DNA from: Sphingomonadales bacterium
GTDB taxonomy: Bacteria > Pseudomonadota > Alphaproteobacteria > Sphingomonadales > Sphingomonadaceae
Direction of reading: 5' to 3'
DNA: 64,000 nt
Assembly: GCA_028868535.1 (NCBI GenBank)
Contig: JAGWUH010000003.1
Span: forward strand, 62,001 to 126,000
Positions 1 through 11,804 of this stretch are shown piece by piece (positions within the stretch are counted from its first letter, which is position 1; every line of letters starts with the position of its first letter). The notes beneath the pieces are model-generated. The model searched no databases and was not told where the DNA came from. It saw only the letters and a list, made by a program, of their open reading frames with translations. The position numbers and the translations under genes were made by a program.

Positions 1-647
1 ATGCGCCGGACAAGGTGGCGGCGGCGCTCGCCGGGTCGCTGGAGCGGCTGCGCACGGACTACGTCGATCTCTACTACGTCCATCGCGATGACGTCACGGC
101 GTCGCTGGCCGACATCGTAGCGGTGTTCGACGGTTTGGCGGCAACCGGACTGGCGCGCGAGCTCGGCGTCTCGAACATGACGGCCGACCGACTGACCGAA
201 GCCAACGCCATTGCCGCGCGGCATGGCAAGCGCGGGTTCACCGTGTGCCAGCCGCAGTACAACCTGGTGTGGCGCGGCGATTACGAAGGCGCGCTGCAAC
301 AGGCCTGCGTCGCGCAGGGGGTTGCCGCCCTGCCCTATTACGGGCTGGCATCGGGTTTCCTCACCGGGAAGTTCGGTTCCGAGGCGGACTGGCACGGTTC
401 GACCCGCGCCGTGGCGTTGAAGGGGTTTGCCGACAACGGCGGCTGGCGGACGCTGGAAGCGATGCGCGCGGTGGCCGCCGAGACCGGCGCGACACTGGCG
501 GCGATCGCCTTGGCCTGGCTGAACAGCCGGCCCGGGGTGGCGGCGCCGCTGGCCAGCGCGACCTCGCCCGCGCAAGTGCGCGAGATTTGCGCCGGTGCCA
601 CCCTGACGCTGACCCCAGGGCAACTGGCCGTGCTCGAGACGGCCTGA
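1..647 (+). CDS. aldo/keto reductase, C-terminal part
   Basis: This is the last ~215 residues of an NAD(P)-dependent aldo/keto reductase; the reading frame is already open at the window edge and runs to TGA at 645-647. The segment YYVHRDD carries the histidine typical of AKR active sites. The stretch ARELGVSN and the later LAWLNSRPGVAAPL match the barrel strands and the cofactor-side helix seen in AKR family members of the Tas/YajO type. The N-terminal third, which would hold the catalytic Asp, Tyr and Lys, lies outside the window. The substrate cannot be read from the sequence. Confidence 0.9.
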   Translation, partial: APDKVAAALAGSLERLRTDYVDLYYVHRDDVTASLADIVAVFDGLAATGLARELGVSNMTADRLTEANAIAARHGKRGFTVCQPQYNLVWRGDYEGALQQACVAQGVAALPYYGLASGFLTGKFGSEADWHGSTRAVALKGFADNGGWRTLEAMRAVAAETGATLAAIALAWLNSRPGVAAPLASATSPAQVREICAGATLTLTPGQLAVLETA

Positions 648-697
648 ACCCGCGCTACGGCGGGGAACCATCACCGCTCTCACCGCTTGGTGTGGCG

Positions 698-1012
698 ATG
701 AACGGTCCGGTTGCATGGTTCGGCGCGATAGGCGCAATTCTCGCCTCCGCGATCCTGGCCGGCGACTTCGGCCGCCGGGCGAGCGGCTGGGCGTTCGTGC
801 TGTTCATGGCGGTATCGGTGGCGTGGATCGCATCCGGGGTGGGAAGCCGCACCTGGCCGCTGGTGATCCAGAATGCGATCCTGCTGGGCATCGACACCTG
901 GGGCGCCTGGCAGTTTTTGCTCAATCCGCACAAGAAAAAGGTGATCGAGCGGCAGGAGGAGCTCGCCGAGGAGGCCGAGACCGAAGTGTCCGCCGAAGAA
1001 GCGCTCGCCTGA
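698..1012 (+). CDS. small integral membrane protein, unknown function
   Basis: A 104-residue protein with three predicted membrane helices (about residues 4-21, 30-47 and 53-73), then a basic patch (HKKK) and an acidic C-terminal tail rich in Glu. I chose the ATG at 698 because the frame further upstream is the antisense-like +1 frame of the aldo/keto reductase. It lies 50 bp after that gene on the same strand, so the two may be co-transcribed. I do not recognise the family. The basic-then-acidic tail suggests a cytoplasmic C terminus. Confidence 0.65.
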   Translation: MNGPVAWFGAIGAILASAILAGDFGRRASGWAFVLFMAVSVAWIASGVGSRTWPLVIQNAILLGIDTWGAWQFLLNPHKKKVIERQEELAEEAETEVSAEEALA

Positions 1013-1092
1013 GGCATCGCCAAGTCTTGCGCAATCCTTGCCGGGCGTATGGGGAAGAATTCCTGCAACCGTTTGCCCGAAATGTTTGGACT

Positions 1093-1112
1093 TGGTGAAT
1101 TAATGTTCACCA
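1093..1112. promoter_or_regulatory. 20-bp palindrome, possible operator
   Basis: A perfect inverted repeat with 7-bp arms, TGGTGAA-TTAATG-TTCACCA. It lies 58 bp upstream of the 54-residue gene at 1171 and in front of the MarR-like gene at 1399. Length and symmetry fit a winged-helix dimer operator. That the MarR-like protein binds it is inference. Confidence 0.45.
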
Positions 1113-1170
1113 TGCCGCCTCGCCACTTTCCGGGCGCAGGCGCCGCCTCGCATTCGGAACAGGCTCCATT

Positions 1171-1335
1171 ATGGACGGACAGCGCACCCTCTCGGACGTC
1201 ATGGCGCAATTGCACGCGTGTCTCGACGATCTCGACCGTCTGGGCGCGGTGCTGGCGGCCGCGCATCTGAGCGCATGCCTCGACGCCCTGGCGGGTGACG
1301 AGCAGGAGGCGGCATTCAGCTCCGATACGGAATGA
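1171..1335 (+). CDS. 54-residue protein of unknown function
   Basis: A short ATG-to-TGA frame encoding 54 residues. It begins MDGQRTLSDVMAQLHACLDD and is helical and Leu/Ala-rich in the middle, with two Cys and an acidic C terminus. No signal peptide or membrane helix is visible. It sits between a 20-bp palindrome (1093-1112) and a MarR-like regulator that starts 63 bp downstream on the same strand. Its codon use resembles that of its neighbours, which argues for a real gene, but there is no strong Shine-Dalgarno. Function unknown; a co-regulator or sensor partner of the downstream regulator is only a guess. Confidence 0.5.
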   Translation: MDGQRTLSDVMAQLHACLDDLDRLGAVLAAAHLSACLDALAGDEQEAAFSSDTE

Positions 1336-1398
1336 TCTCGCATCGCAATCCGGCGCGCGCCGGGCTGGAGTGAACCTCCACCACGGAGGCAAGCTAAG

Positions 1399-1914
1399 AT
1401 GACGGCCAGGCGGCCGGAGCTTTCAGCAGGGACGAGCATTCACGCGCCCGCCGCGGAACCGGGGGGCGGCGACGGGGAGATGGTCGCGGACGATCCGGCC
1501 GATCGTCTTGCCGCGATCGGCCACACCCTGCTGGCGTTGGCGCACGACCTGCGTGCGCCGGGCGCGGGCGAACGCGCGGCCGGTGGGGGGCTGCAATTGG
1601 GCGTGATCGCGCGACGGGCCTATGGCGACCGGCGCCGGCGCGCGGCCGTGTTCGGCGACGAGGCGCTGTTCGGCGAGCCGGCGTGGGACGTCCTGCTCGA
1701 CCTGTTCGTGGCGGCACAGGAAGGTAAGCGCGTGGCCGTCACCAGTGCCTGCATCGGCGCCGCGGTGCCGGCGACGACGGCGCTGCGCTGGCTGGCGGTG
1801 CTGGAACGCAAGGGGCTGGTGCGGCGCGAGGCCGATGCCGACGATGCCCGGCGGGTGTTCGTGCGGCTGTCCGGCGAGGGGTTTCGCCGGATGGCGGCGT
1901 ACTTCGCGGCGTAG
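1399..1914 (+). CDS. MarR-like winged-helix protein
   Basis: 171 residues. The first ~60 are low-complexity and charged. The C-terminal ~100 residues form a winged helix: a recognition-helix region (TTALRWLAVLERKGLVRR) followed by a wing containing DADDARRVFVRLSGEG, the typical MarR DxxxRR-x-V-x-LT/S-G pattern. It is probably a cytoplasmic DNA-binding repressor or activator. The likely ligand region, centred on GEPAWDVLLDLFVAAQEG, shows no recognisable cofactor motif. The palindrome at 1093-1112 could be its operator. It converges on eno. Confidence 0.7.
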   Translation: MTARRPELSAGTSIHAPAAEPGGGDGEMVADDPADRLAAIGHTLLALAHDLRAPGAGERAAGGGLQLGVIARRAYGDRRRRAAVFGDEALFGEPAWDVLLDLFVAAQEGKRVAVTSACIGAAVPATTALRWLAVLERKGLVRREADADDARRVFVRLSGEGFRRMAAYFAA

Positions 1915-1958
1915 GGCGGGGCGAGGTTCGTCGCCGCGCCGCGCACCCTGTCCGTGAA

Positions 1959-3266
<1,308 letters not shown>

Positions 3267-3290
3267 TCAGCTTTGCACGGGTTTCCGATC

Positions 3291-3319
3291 CCCCTAGGGA
3301 GCGGAACCTTGGCAGGCAA
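3291..3319 (-). promoter_or_regulatory. predicted promoter of eno
   Basis: Read on the minus strand: -35 TTGCCT, 17-nt spacer, -10 TAGGGG, 46 bp before the eno start. The same TTGxCx-N17-TAgsSG architecture occurs upstream of carA, rpsD, ilvB and the tRNA genes here, which raises confidence in each. Confidence 0.55.
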
Positions 3320-3415
3320 GGTGCATTGCAGCATTATCGCCCTTGCCAGAACACGGCGGCAGTCCCACTTGGGAAACGTTTGCTTTTCCTGCTCCAACAG
3401 CAAAGGAGTCCGACC

Positions 3416-4018
3416 ATGCCCGACACCTCGACCGACACCGAATCCGCCCCCGCCATCCCGCTGAGTGCGGACAGCGCCACTGGCGAAGCGAAGGCCCGGT
3501 TCGCCAAGGCTATCGAGGAAGCCAAAGCCGGTGCGAGCGCGCTGGGCAAGGTGGCGCAGGAGAAGGCCAGCGAGCTGGGCAAGACCGCACAGGGCAAGGC
3601 CGGGGCGCTGGGCGCCCAGGCGCAGGAGCGCGCCGGCGAGGTCCGCGAGCAATTGGCCGGCAAGGGCAGCGAGCTGCTCGAGGATGCCAAGGTGCTGGGC
3701 GGGCAGGCGAAGGAAAAGGCAGCGGCCTATGCCGACACCGGCAAGGCCAAGGCCAGCGACGCGCTGTCCGGGCTTGGGCGGATCGTCGCCGACAGCGCCG
3801 AGCTGATCGACGAGAAGCTCGGCGTGAAGTACGGCGACTATGCCCGCGGCGCGGCGCGCTCGATCCACGAAACGGCGGCAAAGCTCGACGCCAAGGACCT
3901 GGGCGAGCTGGGCGAGGACGCCAAGGAATTCGTTCGCAAGAGCCCGGGCGTGGCGGTGGGAATCGCTGCGGTGGCGGGATTCATGCTGGCGCGGCTGTTT
4001 CGACGGGCTGACGACTGA
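3416..4018 (+). CDS. YqjD/DUF883-like membrane-anchored protein
   Basis: 200 residues. The start at 3416 is set by AAAGGAG ten bases upstream. The body is a long Ala/Lys/Glu-rich amphipathic helix with repeated GKAKA/AQEKA-type units, comparable to ElaB/YqjD and late-embryogenesis-like proteins. It ends in a C-terminal anchor, the segment FVRKSPGVAVGIAAVAG followed by FMLARLFRR, which is the hallmark of the DUF883 tail anchor. E. coli YqjD binds ribosomes at the inner membrane in stationary phase; whether that holds here is unknown. It is first of four genes encoding small membrane-anchored proteins. Confidence 0.7.
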   Translation: MPDTSTDTESAPAIPLSADSATGEAKARFAKAIEEAKAGASALGKVAQEKASELGKTAQGKAGALGAQAQERAGEVREQLAGKGSELLEDAKVLGGQAKEKAAAYADTGKAKASDALSGLGRIVADSAELIDEKLGVKYGDYARGAARSIHETAAKLDAKDLGELGEDAKEFVRKSPGVAVGIAAVAGFMLARLFRRADD

Positions 4019-4041
4019 TCCCGGCGGACGCGAGCCGGGAC

Positions 4042-4422
4042 ATGGCTGACATAGGCGACGAGCCCGAAGGAAGCGCGGGCGACGGGGCGGAAGCGCAGTC
4101 GCTGTCCGAGGAAGTGCGGGTGCTGTTCGAGGCGGCGCGCGCGCGGGCCGAGACCGAACTCGCGTTCCAGAAGGCGCGGGCCGGCTTGCTCGGCAAATGG
4201 GCCGGGATTGTCGCGGCGCTGGGCTGCCTAGTCGTCGCGCTGCTGTTCCTGGCGCTGATGGCGGCGGTGTTCGGCGTGGTGCTGGGACTGGCCCAGGCGC
4301 TGGGGGCCTGGGCGGCGACCGGGATCGTCGTCGGCGTGCTGGTCGTGCTGGCGCTGGTCGCGGGCTTGCTGGCATGGGCGCGGGTGCGACGGATCGGCGC
4401 GTTGTTCGGAGATCGGCCATGA
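4042..4422 (+). CDS. phage-holin-like (YqjE/DUF1469-type) membrane protein
   Basis: 126 residues: an acidic soluble N terminus, a helix rich in Ala, Arg and Glu, then two hydrophobic hairpin segments (about residues 53-80 and 90-112) separated by the short turn LGAWAA. This is the layout of the putative Actinobacterial Holin-X / DUF1469 family, which contains E. coli YqjE. Despite the name the family has no proven lytic role. It lies 23 bp after the YqjD-like gene, and its stop overlaps the next start in an ATGA junction, so they are translationally coupled. Confidence 0.7.
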   Translation: MADIGDEPEGSAGDGAEAQSLSEEVRVLFEAARARAETELAFQKARAGLLGKWAGIVAALGCLVVALLFLALMAAVFGVVLGLAQALGAWAATGIVVGVLVVLALVAGLLAWARVRRIGALFGDRP

Positions 4423-4793
4423 GCGAGGCCGAGCGTCGCCTGGCCGAAATGCGCGCCGCGCGGGACGCGGCGCGCGACCGCCTTGCGCGGCGGCTGGAAC
4501 GGGCCAAGGACGACCTCAGGCCGGCGGTGATCAAGGAGCGCGTGATCGCCGATGCCCGCCACAAGGCAATGGAACTGGCGACCGAGGCCATCGAGATCGC
4601 CAACGACAGTCGCGGTGTCGTCGTCGCCACCGGCGCAGCGCTGGCGCTGTGGTTTGCCCGCAAGCCGCTGGGTCAGGCCGCGTTAAGCCTGTACCGGCAA
4701 TGGACGCCCGAGGCCGGAACCGTGGCGCGGTCCGGCGATTGGCTGATGGAACGGGTCGCGGGACTGCTTCGCCGCGACGCCGAGGAGAACTGA
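4419..4793 (+). CDS. DUF3618-like small membrane protein
   Basis: 124 residues. ATG at 4419 overlaps the upstream stop (ATGA). The N-terminal half is highly charged and helical (RDAARDRLARRLERAKDDL, then RPAVIKERV), the DUF3618 pattern of an R-x-x-L-rich helix ending in a Pro. A short hydrophobic stretch at about residues 70-86 is a single membrane helix. It is third in the cluster and has no enzymatic motif. Together with its neighbours it looks like part of an envelope or nucleoid-to-membrane scaffold; function unknown. Confidence 0.6.
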   Translation: MSEAERRLAEMRAARDAARDRLARRLERAKDDLRPAVIKERVIADARHKAMELATEAIEIANDSRGVVVATGAALALWFARKPLGQAALSLYRQWTPEAGTVARSGDWLMERVAGLLRRDAEEN

Positions 4794-4795
4794 TC

Positions 4796-5308
4796 GTGTC
4801 GAACAGCAAGTCAGCGAAAGCGCAGGCGGTGGCCGGGGAAAGCGGCGACCAGACGGCCGAGGGCAGCACCGCGACGCGCAAGCGCCGCGAACCCAAGCCC
4901 TCGCTGGCGGCGGAACTGCCCGACGCCGAGCCGCCGGAGAAGTTTTCCGGCCTGGCGCGTGAATACATCGGGCTGTCAATCGCCGGCGGGCTTGTCGTCG
5001 GCGTGCTGATCGGGGCGCTGTTTCCGCGCGCGGCGGCGAAGAAGCTGGCGAGCCGGTCCAGCAAGATCGCCACGGTGGCCGGTGAGCTGGGCATGGCCTA
5101 TGCCGCACAGGCGCTGTCGAAGGCGGGCGAAGCTGCGCGCGACGGCCGCGAGAAGGCGATCGACATGGGCGAGGTCATCGCCGAGAAGTCTGCGGAGGCG
5201 CGGGACAAGGCCGGCAAGCTGATCGAGGAAGGCAGCGGCAAGGCGCGGGTCACCGGCGCGCTGCTGGCGCGCAAGGCTGCGGAAATCGTCGCCCGGGCCC
5301 GTTCCTGA
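4796..5308 (+). CDS. membrane-anchored Ala/Lys-rich protein, unknown function
   Basis: 170 residues from a GTG start at 4796, two bases after the previous stop; GAGGAG in the upstream coding end serves as ribosome-binding site. A disordered charged N terminus (about residues 1-50) is followed by one membrane helix (about 57-78, GLSIAGGLVVGVLIGALF) and a long Ala/Lys/Glu helical domain. The order is inverted compared with the first gene of the cluster, which carries its anchor at the C terminus. No family recognised. Confidence 0.6.
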   Translation: MSNSKSAKAQAVAGESGDQTAEGSTATRKRREPKPSLAAELPDAEPPEKFSGLAREYIGLSIAGGLVVGVLIGALFPRAAAKKLASRSSKIATVAGELGMAYAAQALSKAGEAARDGREKAIDMGEVIAEKSAEARDKAGKLIEEGSGKARVTGALLARKAAEIVARARS

Positions 5309-5339
5309 GGGCTTGATTGCTGCATTCGCGAAAGAGTAT

Positions 5340-5359
5340 GGGGGAGCTCCTTCTCCCCC
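5340..5359. other. intergenic hairpin after membrane-protein cluster
   Basis: GGGGGAG-ctcctt-CTCCCCC can form a perfect 7-bp stem between the cluster and the DUF4170 gene. There is no U-tract after it, so a processing or pause site is as likely as termination. Confidence 0.35.
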
Positions 5360-5381
5360 TCGTTCGGTTAGCAGCAAAACG

Positions 5382-5618
5382 ATGCAGAAACTCCACCTCG
5401 TCATGGGCGGTCGCGTGCGCGACCCGCAGTCGCTCGAATTCGCCGACCTCGACAAGCTCGACCTCGTCGGCGTCTATCAGGACTATGCGGCCGCGGAAGA
5501 AGTTTGGCGTGCTCACGCCCAGCGCACGGTCGACGACGCCGAAATGCGCTACGTGATCGTCCACCTGCACAAGCTGCTGCAGCCGGATCTGCCGAAGCGG
5601 CGGCGCAAGGTGGCCTGA
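5382..5618 (+). CDS. DUF4170 family protein
   Basis: 78 residues, starting MQKLHLVMGGRVRDPQS. This matches the DUF4170 pattern: an N-terminal beta strand ending in GGRV, then FxDLDKLDLVGVYxDYxxAxxVWRAxAQxTVDxAxMRYVIVHLH, finishing with a basic tail. The family is a small soluble protein common in Alphaproteobacteria and often found near greA or lipid-A genes; its role is unknown. I chose the ATG at 5382 because the family begins there. It converges on greA. Confidence 0.8.
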   Translation: MQKLHLVMGGRVRDPQSLEFADLDKLDLVGVYQDYAAAEEVWRAHAQRTVDDAEMRYVIVHLHKLLQPDLPKRRRKVA

Positions 5619-5619
5619 A

Positions 5620-5685
5620 CCGGCCTGCACAGGCCGGGATGGCGCCGGCAGGGATAGCGCGGGCGGGGATGTCCCCTGCCCGCGC
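5620..5685. terminator. two hairpins between convergent genes
   Basis: CCGGCCTG-CA-CAGGCCGG (5620-5637) is a perfect 8-bp stem. A second stem pairs 5657-5669 with 5672-5685, broken by a single bulged base. They separate DUF4170 (+) and greA (-). Neither has a clear U-tract, so a bidirectional terminator is likely but not proven. Confidence 0.4.
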
Positions 5686-5690
5686 GGCTC

Positions 5691-6167
5691 TCAGATGAAC
5701 TCGATCTGTTGGACGAGATAGGAACGGTCGCCCGCCGGGACCGTGACCTCGATCTCGTCATCGACCCGGCGGCCGATCAGGGCGCGGCCGAGCGGCGAAT
5801 TGTAGCTGATGCGGCCAAGCTTGGCGTCCGCCTCGTAAGGGCCGACGATCTGGTAGCGGATCGGCTTGTCATCCTCGTCGAGCAGGGTGACGGTGGCGCC
5901 GAACACGACCTTGTCGCCTGACAGCGTGGTCGGATCGATGATGTTGGCGCGGCTGACCTTGTCCTCGAGATCGGCGATGGTTGCCTCGACCTGGCCCTGG
6001 CGCTCCTTGGCCGAGTGGTACTCGGCGTTTTCGGACAAGTCGCCATGCGCGCGCGCTTCCTCGATCGCCTCGACAATCTTGGGGCGTTCCTCGCGCAGCG
6101 CTTTCAGCTCGGCGAGCAGCTTTTCATAGCCTTCCGCCAGCATGGGCAACTTTTCGACACTCGCCAT
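5691..6167 (-). CDS. greA: transcription elongation factor GreA
   Basis: 158 residues, exactly the usual length, when started at the ATG at 6167 ([14 protein letters not shown]); AGGAGA lies nine bases upstream, so the longer in-frame start is rejected. The N-terminal coiled coil (to about residue 75) carries the acidic tip [19 protein letters not shown], and the C-terminal domain has [17 protein letters not shown]. GreA stimulates RNA cleavage by stalled RNA polymerase. It lies downstream of carB on the same strand, but the 106-bp gap suggests its own promoter. Confidence 0.97.
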   Translation of the reverse strand: MASVEKLPMLAEGYEKLLAELKALREERPKIVEAIEEARAHGDLSENAEYHSAKERQGQVEATIADLEDKVSRANIIDPTTLSGDKVVFGATVTLLDEDDKPIRYQIVGPYEADAKLGRISYNSPLGRALIGRRVDDEIEVTVPAGDRSYLVQQIEFI

Positions 6168-6273
6168 CTGCTTCACATCTCCTGCGTTTCCCCCCACCGG
6201 CGACTACAACGCCGCCCCGGGGCATTTGTGCCGTCGGGCCGGTTCGATCGCGTTGGGGGGAAAGGATGATCGT

Positions 6274-9588
<3,315 letters not shown>

Positions 9589-9624
9589 TTCAGGCTTTCG
9601 AGATCAGAAGGTGGCCGGACGGGT

Positions 9625-10008
9625 TCAGGCAGCGGTGAGCGCGGCGAACGTGTCTTTCCAGAAGTCCTCGCCGCCCGCGGCGGCTTCGGCGACGAGCGGG
9701 TTCGACGCCTGCATGTCCTTCAGCGCGGCGCGGAAGGCGGCGTGGTTGAACTGGTGCATCGAGCCGTATTCCTGCGGCTTGGTTTCCCAGCCGCCCTTGT
9801 CGATCATCGACTGCAGGAAGGCATCGGCGGCAGGCTTGGTGGCGCCGCGAACGCGGACGCCGAACTTGCGGACCGCCATCTGGAACTTGTCGTCGACGAT
9901 CAGCAGCAGCTCGCCGCGCGGATACCAGCGGGTGGCGATGTTGAGATCGTTGGCCTGGCCGGCGATGAAATAGGCGAGGATCGCCTCCTGGATCGGGTTC
10001 AGGCTCAT
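9625..10008 (-). CDS. 127-residue protein between carA and carB, unknown function
   Basis: The start at 10008 overlaps the carA stop by four bases (ATGA), and carB follows after 36 bp, so this gene is inside the carAB operon. It begins MSLNPIQEAILAYFIAGQAN and continues as a small alpha/beta protein with a strongly patterned strand (GELLLIVDDKFQMAVRKFG) and a conserved-looking centre (GGWETKPQEYGSMHQFNH). There is no signal peptide, membrane helix or known catalytic motif. I do not recognise the family. The position suggests a role tied to carbamoyl-phosphate synthase or pyrimidine supply. Confidence 0.75.
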   Translation of the reverse strand: MSLNPIQEAILAYFIAGQANDLNIATRWYPRGELLLIVDDKFQMAVRKFGVRVRGATKPAADAFLQSMIDKGGWETKPQEYGSMHQFNHAAFRAALKDMQASNPLVAEAAAGGEDFWKDTFAALTAA

Positions 10009-11186
10009 GGCGTCAACTCCCCTTGCATCATCTCGACGAATTTCTGGAACAGGTAGAAGCTGTCCTGCGGGCCGGGCGAGGCTTCTGGATGGTATTGCAC
10101 GCCGAACGCCCGCTTGCCCTTGATGGCGATGCCGCAGTTGGAGCCGTCGAACAGCGAGACGTGGGTTTCGATCACGTTGTCCGGCAGCGCCGAATTGTCG
10201 ACCGCGAAGCCGTGGTTCATCGAGGTGATCTCGACGACCCCCGAGTCCAGCCGCTTGACCGGGTGGTTGGCGCCGCGATGGCCCTGATGCATCTTGGTGG
10301 TCTTCGCCCCGGCGGCGAGCGCCAGCATCTGGTGGCCGAGGCAGATGCCGAACACGGGGATGTCGCGTTCGAGCACGCCCTGGATGACGGGCACCGCGTA
10401 CTTGCCGGTGGCGGCGGGATCACCCGGTCCGTTGGACAGGAACACGCCGTCGGGCTTGAGCGAAAGGATAGCGTCGAGCGGAGTTTCCGCTGGAACGACC
10501 GTGACTTGCGCACCGGCCTTCACGAGGTTTCGGAAGATGTTGTCCTTGGCGCCATAGTCGATCGCGACAACGTGGGGACGGGGATCGCGCGGGGATCGGG
10601 CATAGCCCTTGCCCAGCGACCACACGCCGCCCTCCCAGCTCTCCTGCGCCTTGCGGGTAACCTGGCGGGCGAGGTCCATGCCTTCGAGGCCGGGCCAGTC
10701 ACGCGCGCGGGCGATCAGGGCCGGGATATCGAAGTTGCCCTCGGGATCGTGCGCGATCACCGCGTTCGGGGCGCCGGCGAGCCGGATGCGGCGGGTGAGC
10801 GCGCGGGTATCGATCCCCGCGAGGCCGATCTTTCCCCTGGCCTTCAACCATTCCTCGAACCGGCCGCGGGCGCGGAAGTTCGACGGGTCGGTCACGTCCT
10901 CGCGGACGACGCAGCCGACGGCGCCGTCGACTTTCGCCTCGAGGTCCTCGTCGTTGACGCCGACGTTGCCGATGTGCGGGAAGGTGAAGGTGACGATCTG
11001 GCCGGCGTAGCTGGGATCGGTCATCACCTCCTGGTAGCCGGTCATCGCGGTGTTGAAGCAGACTTCGCCGACCGCGGTGCCGACGGCACCGAAGCCGTGC
11101 CCCCAGGCGACGTGGCCATCGCCCAGCACCAGCACGCCGGTGGCGCCGACCGGTTTGGACACGTGCGAAGAGGCGGCGTCGGCCAT
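10005..11186 (-). CDS. carA: carbamoyl-phosphate synthase, small subunit (glutaminase)
   Basis: 393 residues, full length. The C-terminal class I glutamine amidotransferase domain contains the nucleophile in PVFGICLGHQMLALAAG and the His/Glu pair in FGVQYHPEASPGP; the N-terminal CPSase_sm domain has SYAGQIVTFTFPHIGNVGVN. It hydrolyses glutamine and passes ammonia to CarB. The first ~12 residues (MADAASSHVSKP) are a short extension. A promoter, TTGACG-N17-TAGCCG, is at 11237-11265. It heads the operon carA-(127 aa)-carB and is divergent from the yqeY-like gene. Confidence 0.98.
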   Translation of the reverse strand: MADAASSHVSKPVGATGVLVLGDGHVAWGHGFGAVGTAVGEVCFNTAMTGYQEVMTDPSYAGQIVTFTFPHIGNVGVNDEDLEAKVDGAVGCVVREDVTDPSNFRARGRFEEWLKARGKIGLAGIDTRALTRRIRLAGAPNAVIAHDPEGNFDIPALIARARDWPGLEGMDLARQVTRKAQESWEGGVWSLGKGYARSPRDPRPHVVAIDYGAKDNIFRNLVKAGAQVTVVPAETPLDAILSLKPDGVFLSNGPGDPAATGKYAVPVIQGVLERDIPVFGICLGHQMLALAAGAKTTKMHQGHRGANHPVKRLDSGVVEITSMNHGFAVDNSALPDNVIETHVSLFDGSNCGIAIKGKRAFGVQYHPEASPGPQDSFYLFQKFVEMMQGELTP

Positions 11187-11236
11187 GGTTCAAGGCGCTC
11201 CGTTCAGGGTTTCCGGCAATGGGTGCTAAGGGGCGG

Positions 11237-11265
11237 CGGCTAGACCCCATGCTGCGGTGCGTCAA
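11237..11265 (-). promoter_or_regulatory. predicted promoter of carA operon
   Basis: Minus strand: -35 TTGACG, exactly 17-nt spacer, -10 TAGCCG, 51 bp upstream of the carA start. No pyrimidine-sensing leader or attenuator is evident in the short 5' region. Confidence 0.55.
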
Positions 11266-11344
11266 CCTAGGAATGTCGGAAATTTCCGGCTAGAACGGCA
11301 GGCTGCGGCCAATCGGGCTGATTATCCACGGGAATCGAAAAAAC

Positions 11345-11797
11345 ATGATCCGCGATTCGATCAAGGCGGCACAGGTCGCCGCGATGAAAGCCGGCGACAA
11401 GCCGCGCCTGGCCGCCGTTAGGCTGATCCTCGCCAAGCTCAAGGACAAGGACATCGAGCTGCGCACGGCGGCGCAGGTGCCCGACGACGACGTGCTGGTC
11501 GTCGACGTGCTGCAGAAGATGGGCAAGCAGCGGCGCGAATCGATCGCCCTGTACGAACAGGGCGGGCGGCAGGAACTGGCCGACGTCGAGAAGGCGGAAC
11601 TGGCGGTGATCGAGGAATTCCTGCCCGCACAGATGAGCGACGATGACGTCAAGGCGGCGATCGAGGCGATCAAGGCGGAGCTGGGCGCGACCTCGATGAA
11701 GGACATGGGCAAGGTCGTCGCAGCGCTGAAGGCGCGGCATGGCAGCCAGCTCGACATGGGCAAAGCCAGCGGGTTGGTGAAGGCGGCGCTGGGCTGA
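11345..11797 (+). CDS. GatB/YqeY domain protein
   Basis: 150 residues matching stand-alone YqeY: MIRDSIKAAQVAAMKAGDKP at the N terminus, LRLILAKLKDKDIELR-like helix, RRESIALYEQGGRQELADVE, and the C-terminal KDMGKVVAALKARHGSQLDM. YqeY resembles the tRNA-binding tail of GatB, but its function is not settled. It often precedes dnaG-rpoD in Proteobacteria, as here, with only 7 bp to dnaG, indicating co-transcription. Confidence 0.92.
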   Translation: MIRDSIKAAQVAAMKAGDKPRLAAVRLILAKLKDKDIELRTAAQVPDDDVLVVDVLQKMGKQRRESIALYEQGGRQELADVEKAELAVIEEFLPAQMSDDDVKAAIEAIKAELGATSMKDMGKVVAALKARHGSQLDMGKASGLVKAALG

Positions 11798-11804
11798 CGG
11801 CCGG

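Noticed and set aside
3303..3327. EcfG promoter for the YqjD-like cluster
   Set aside because: GGAAC-N16-CATT matches the -35 but the -10 has A for G. Not listed as a feature; mentioned only as possible.
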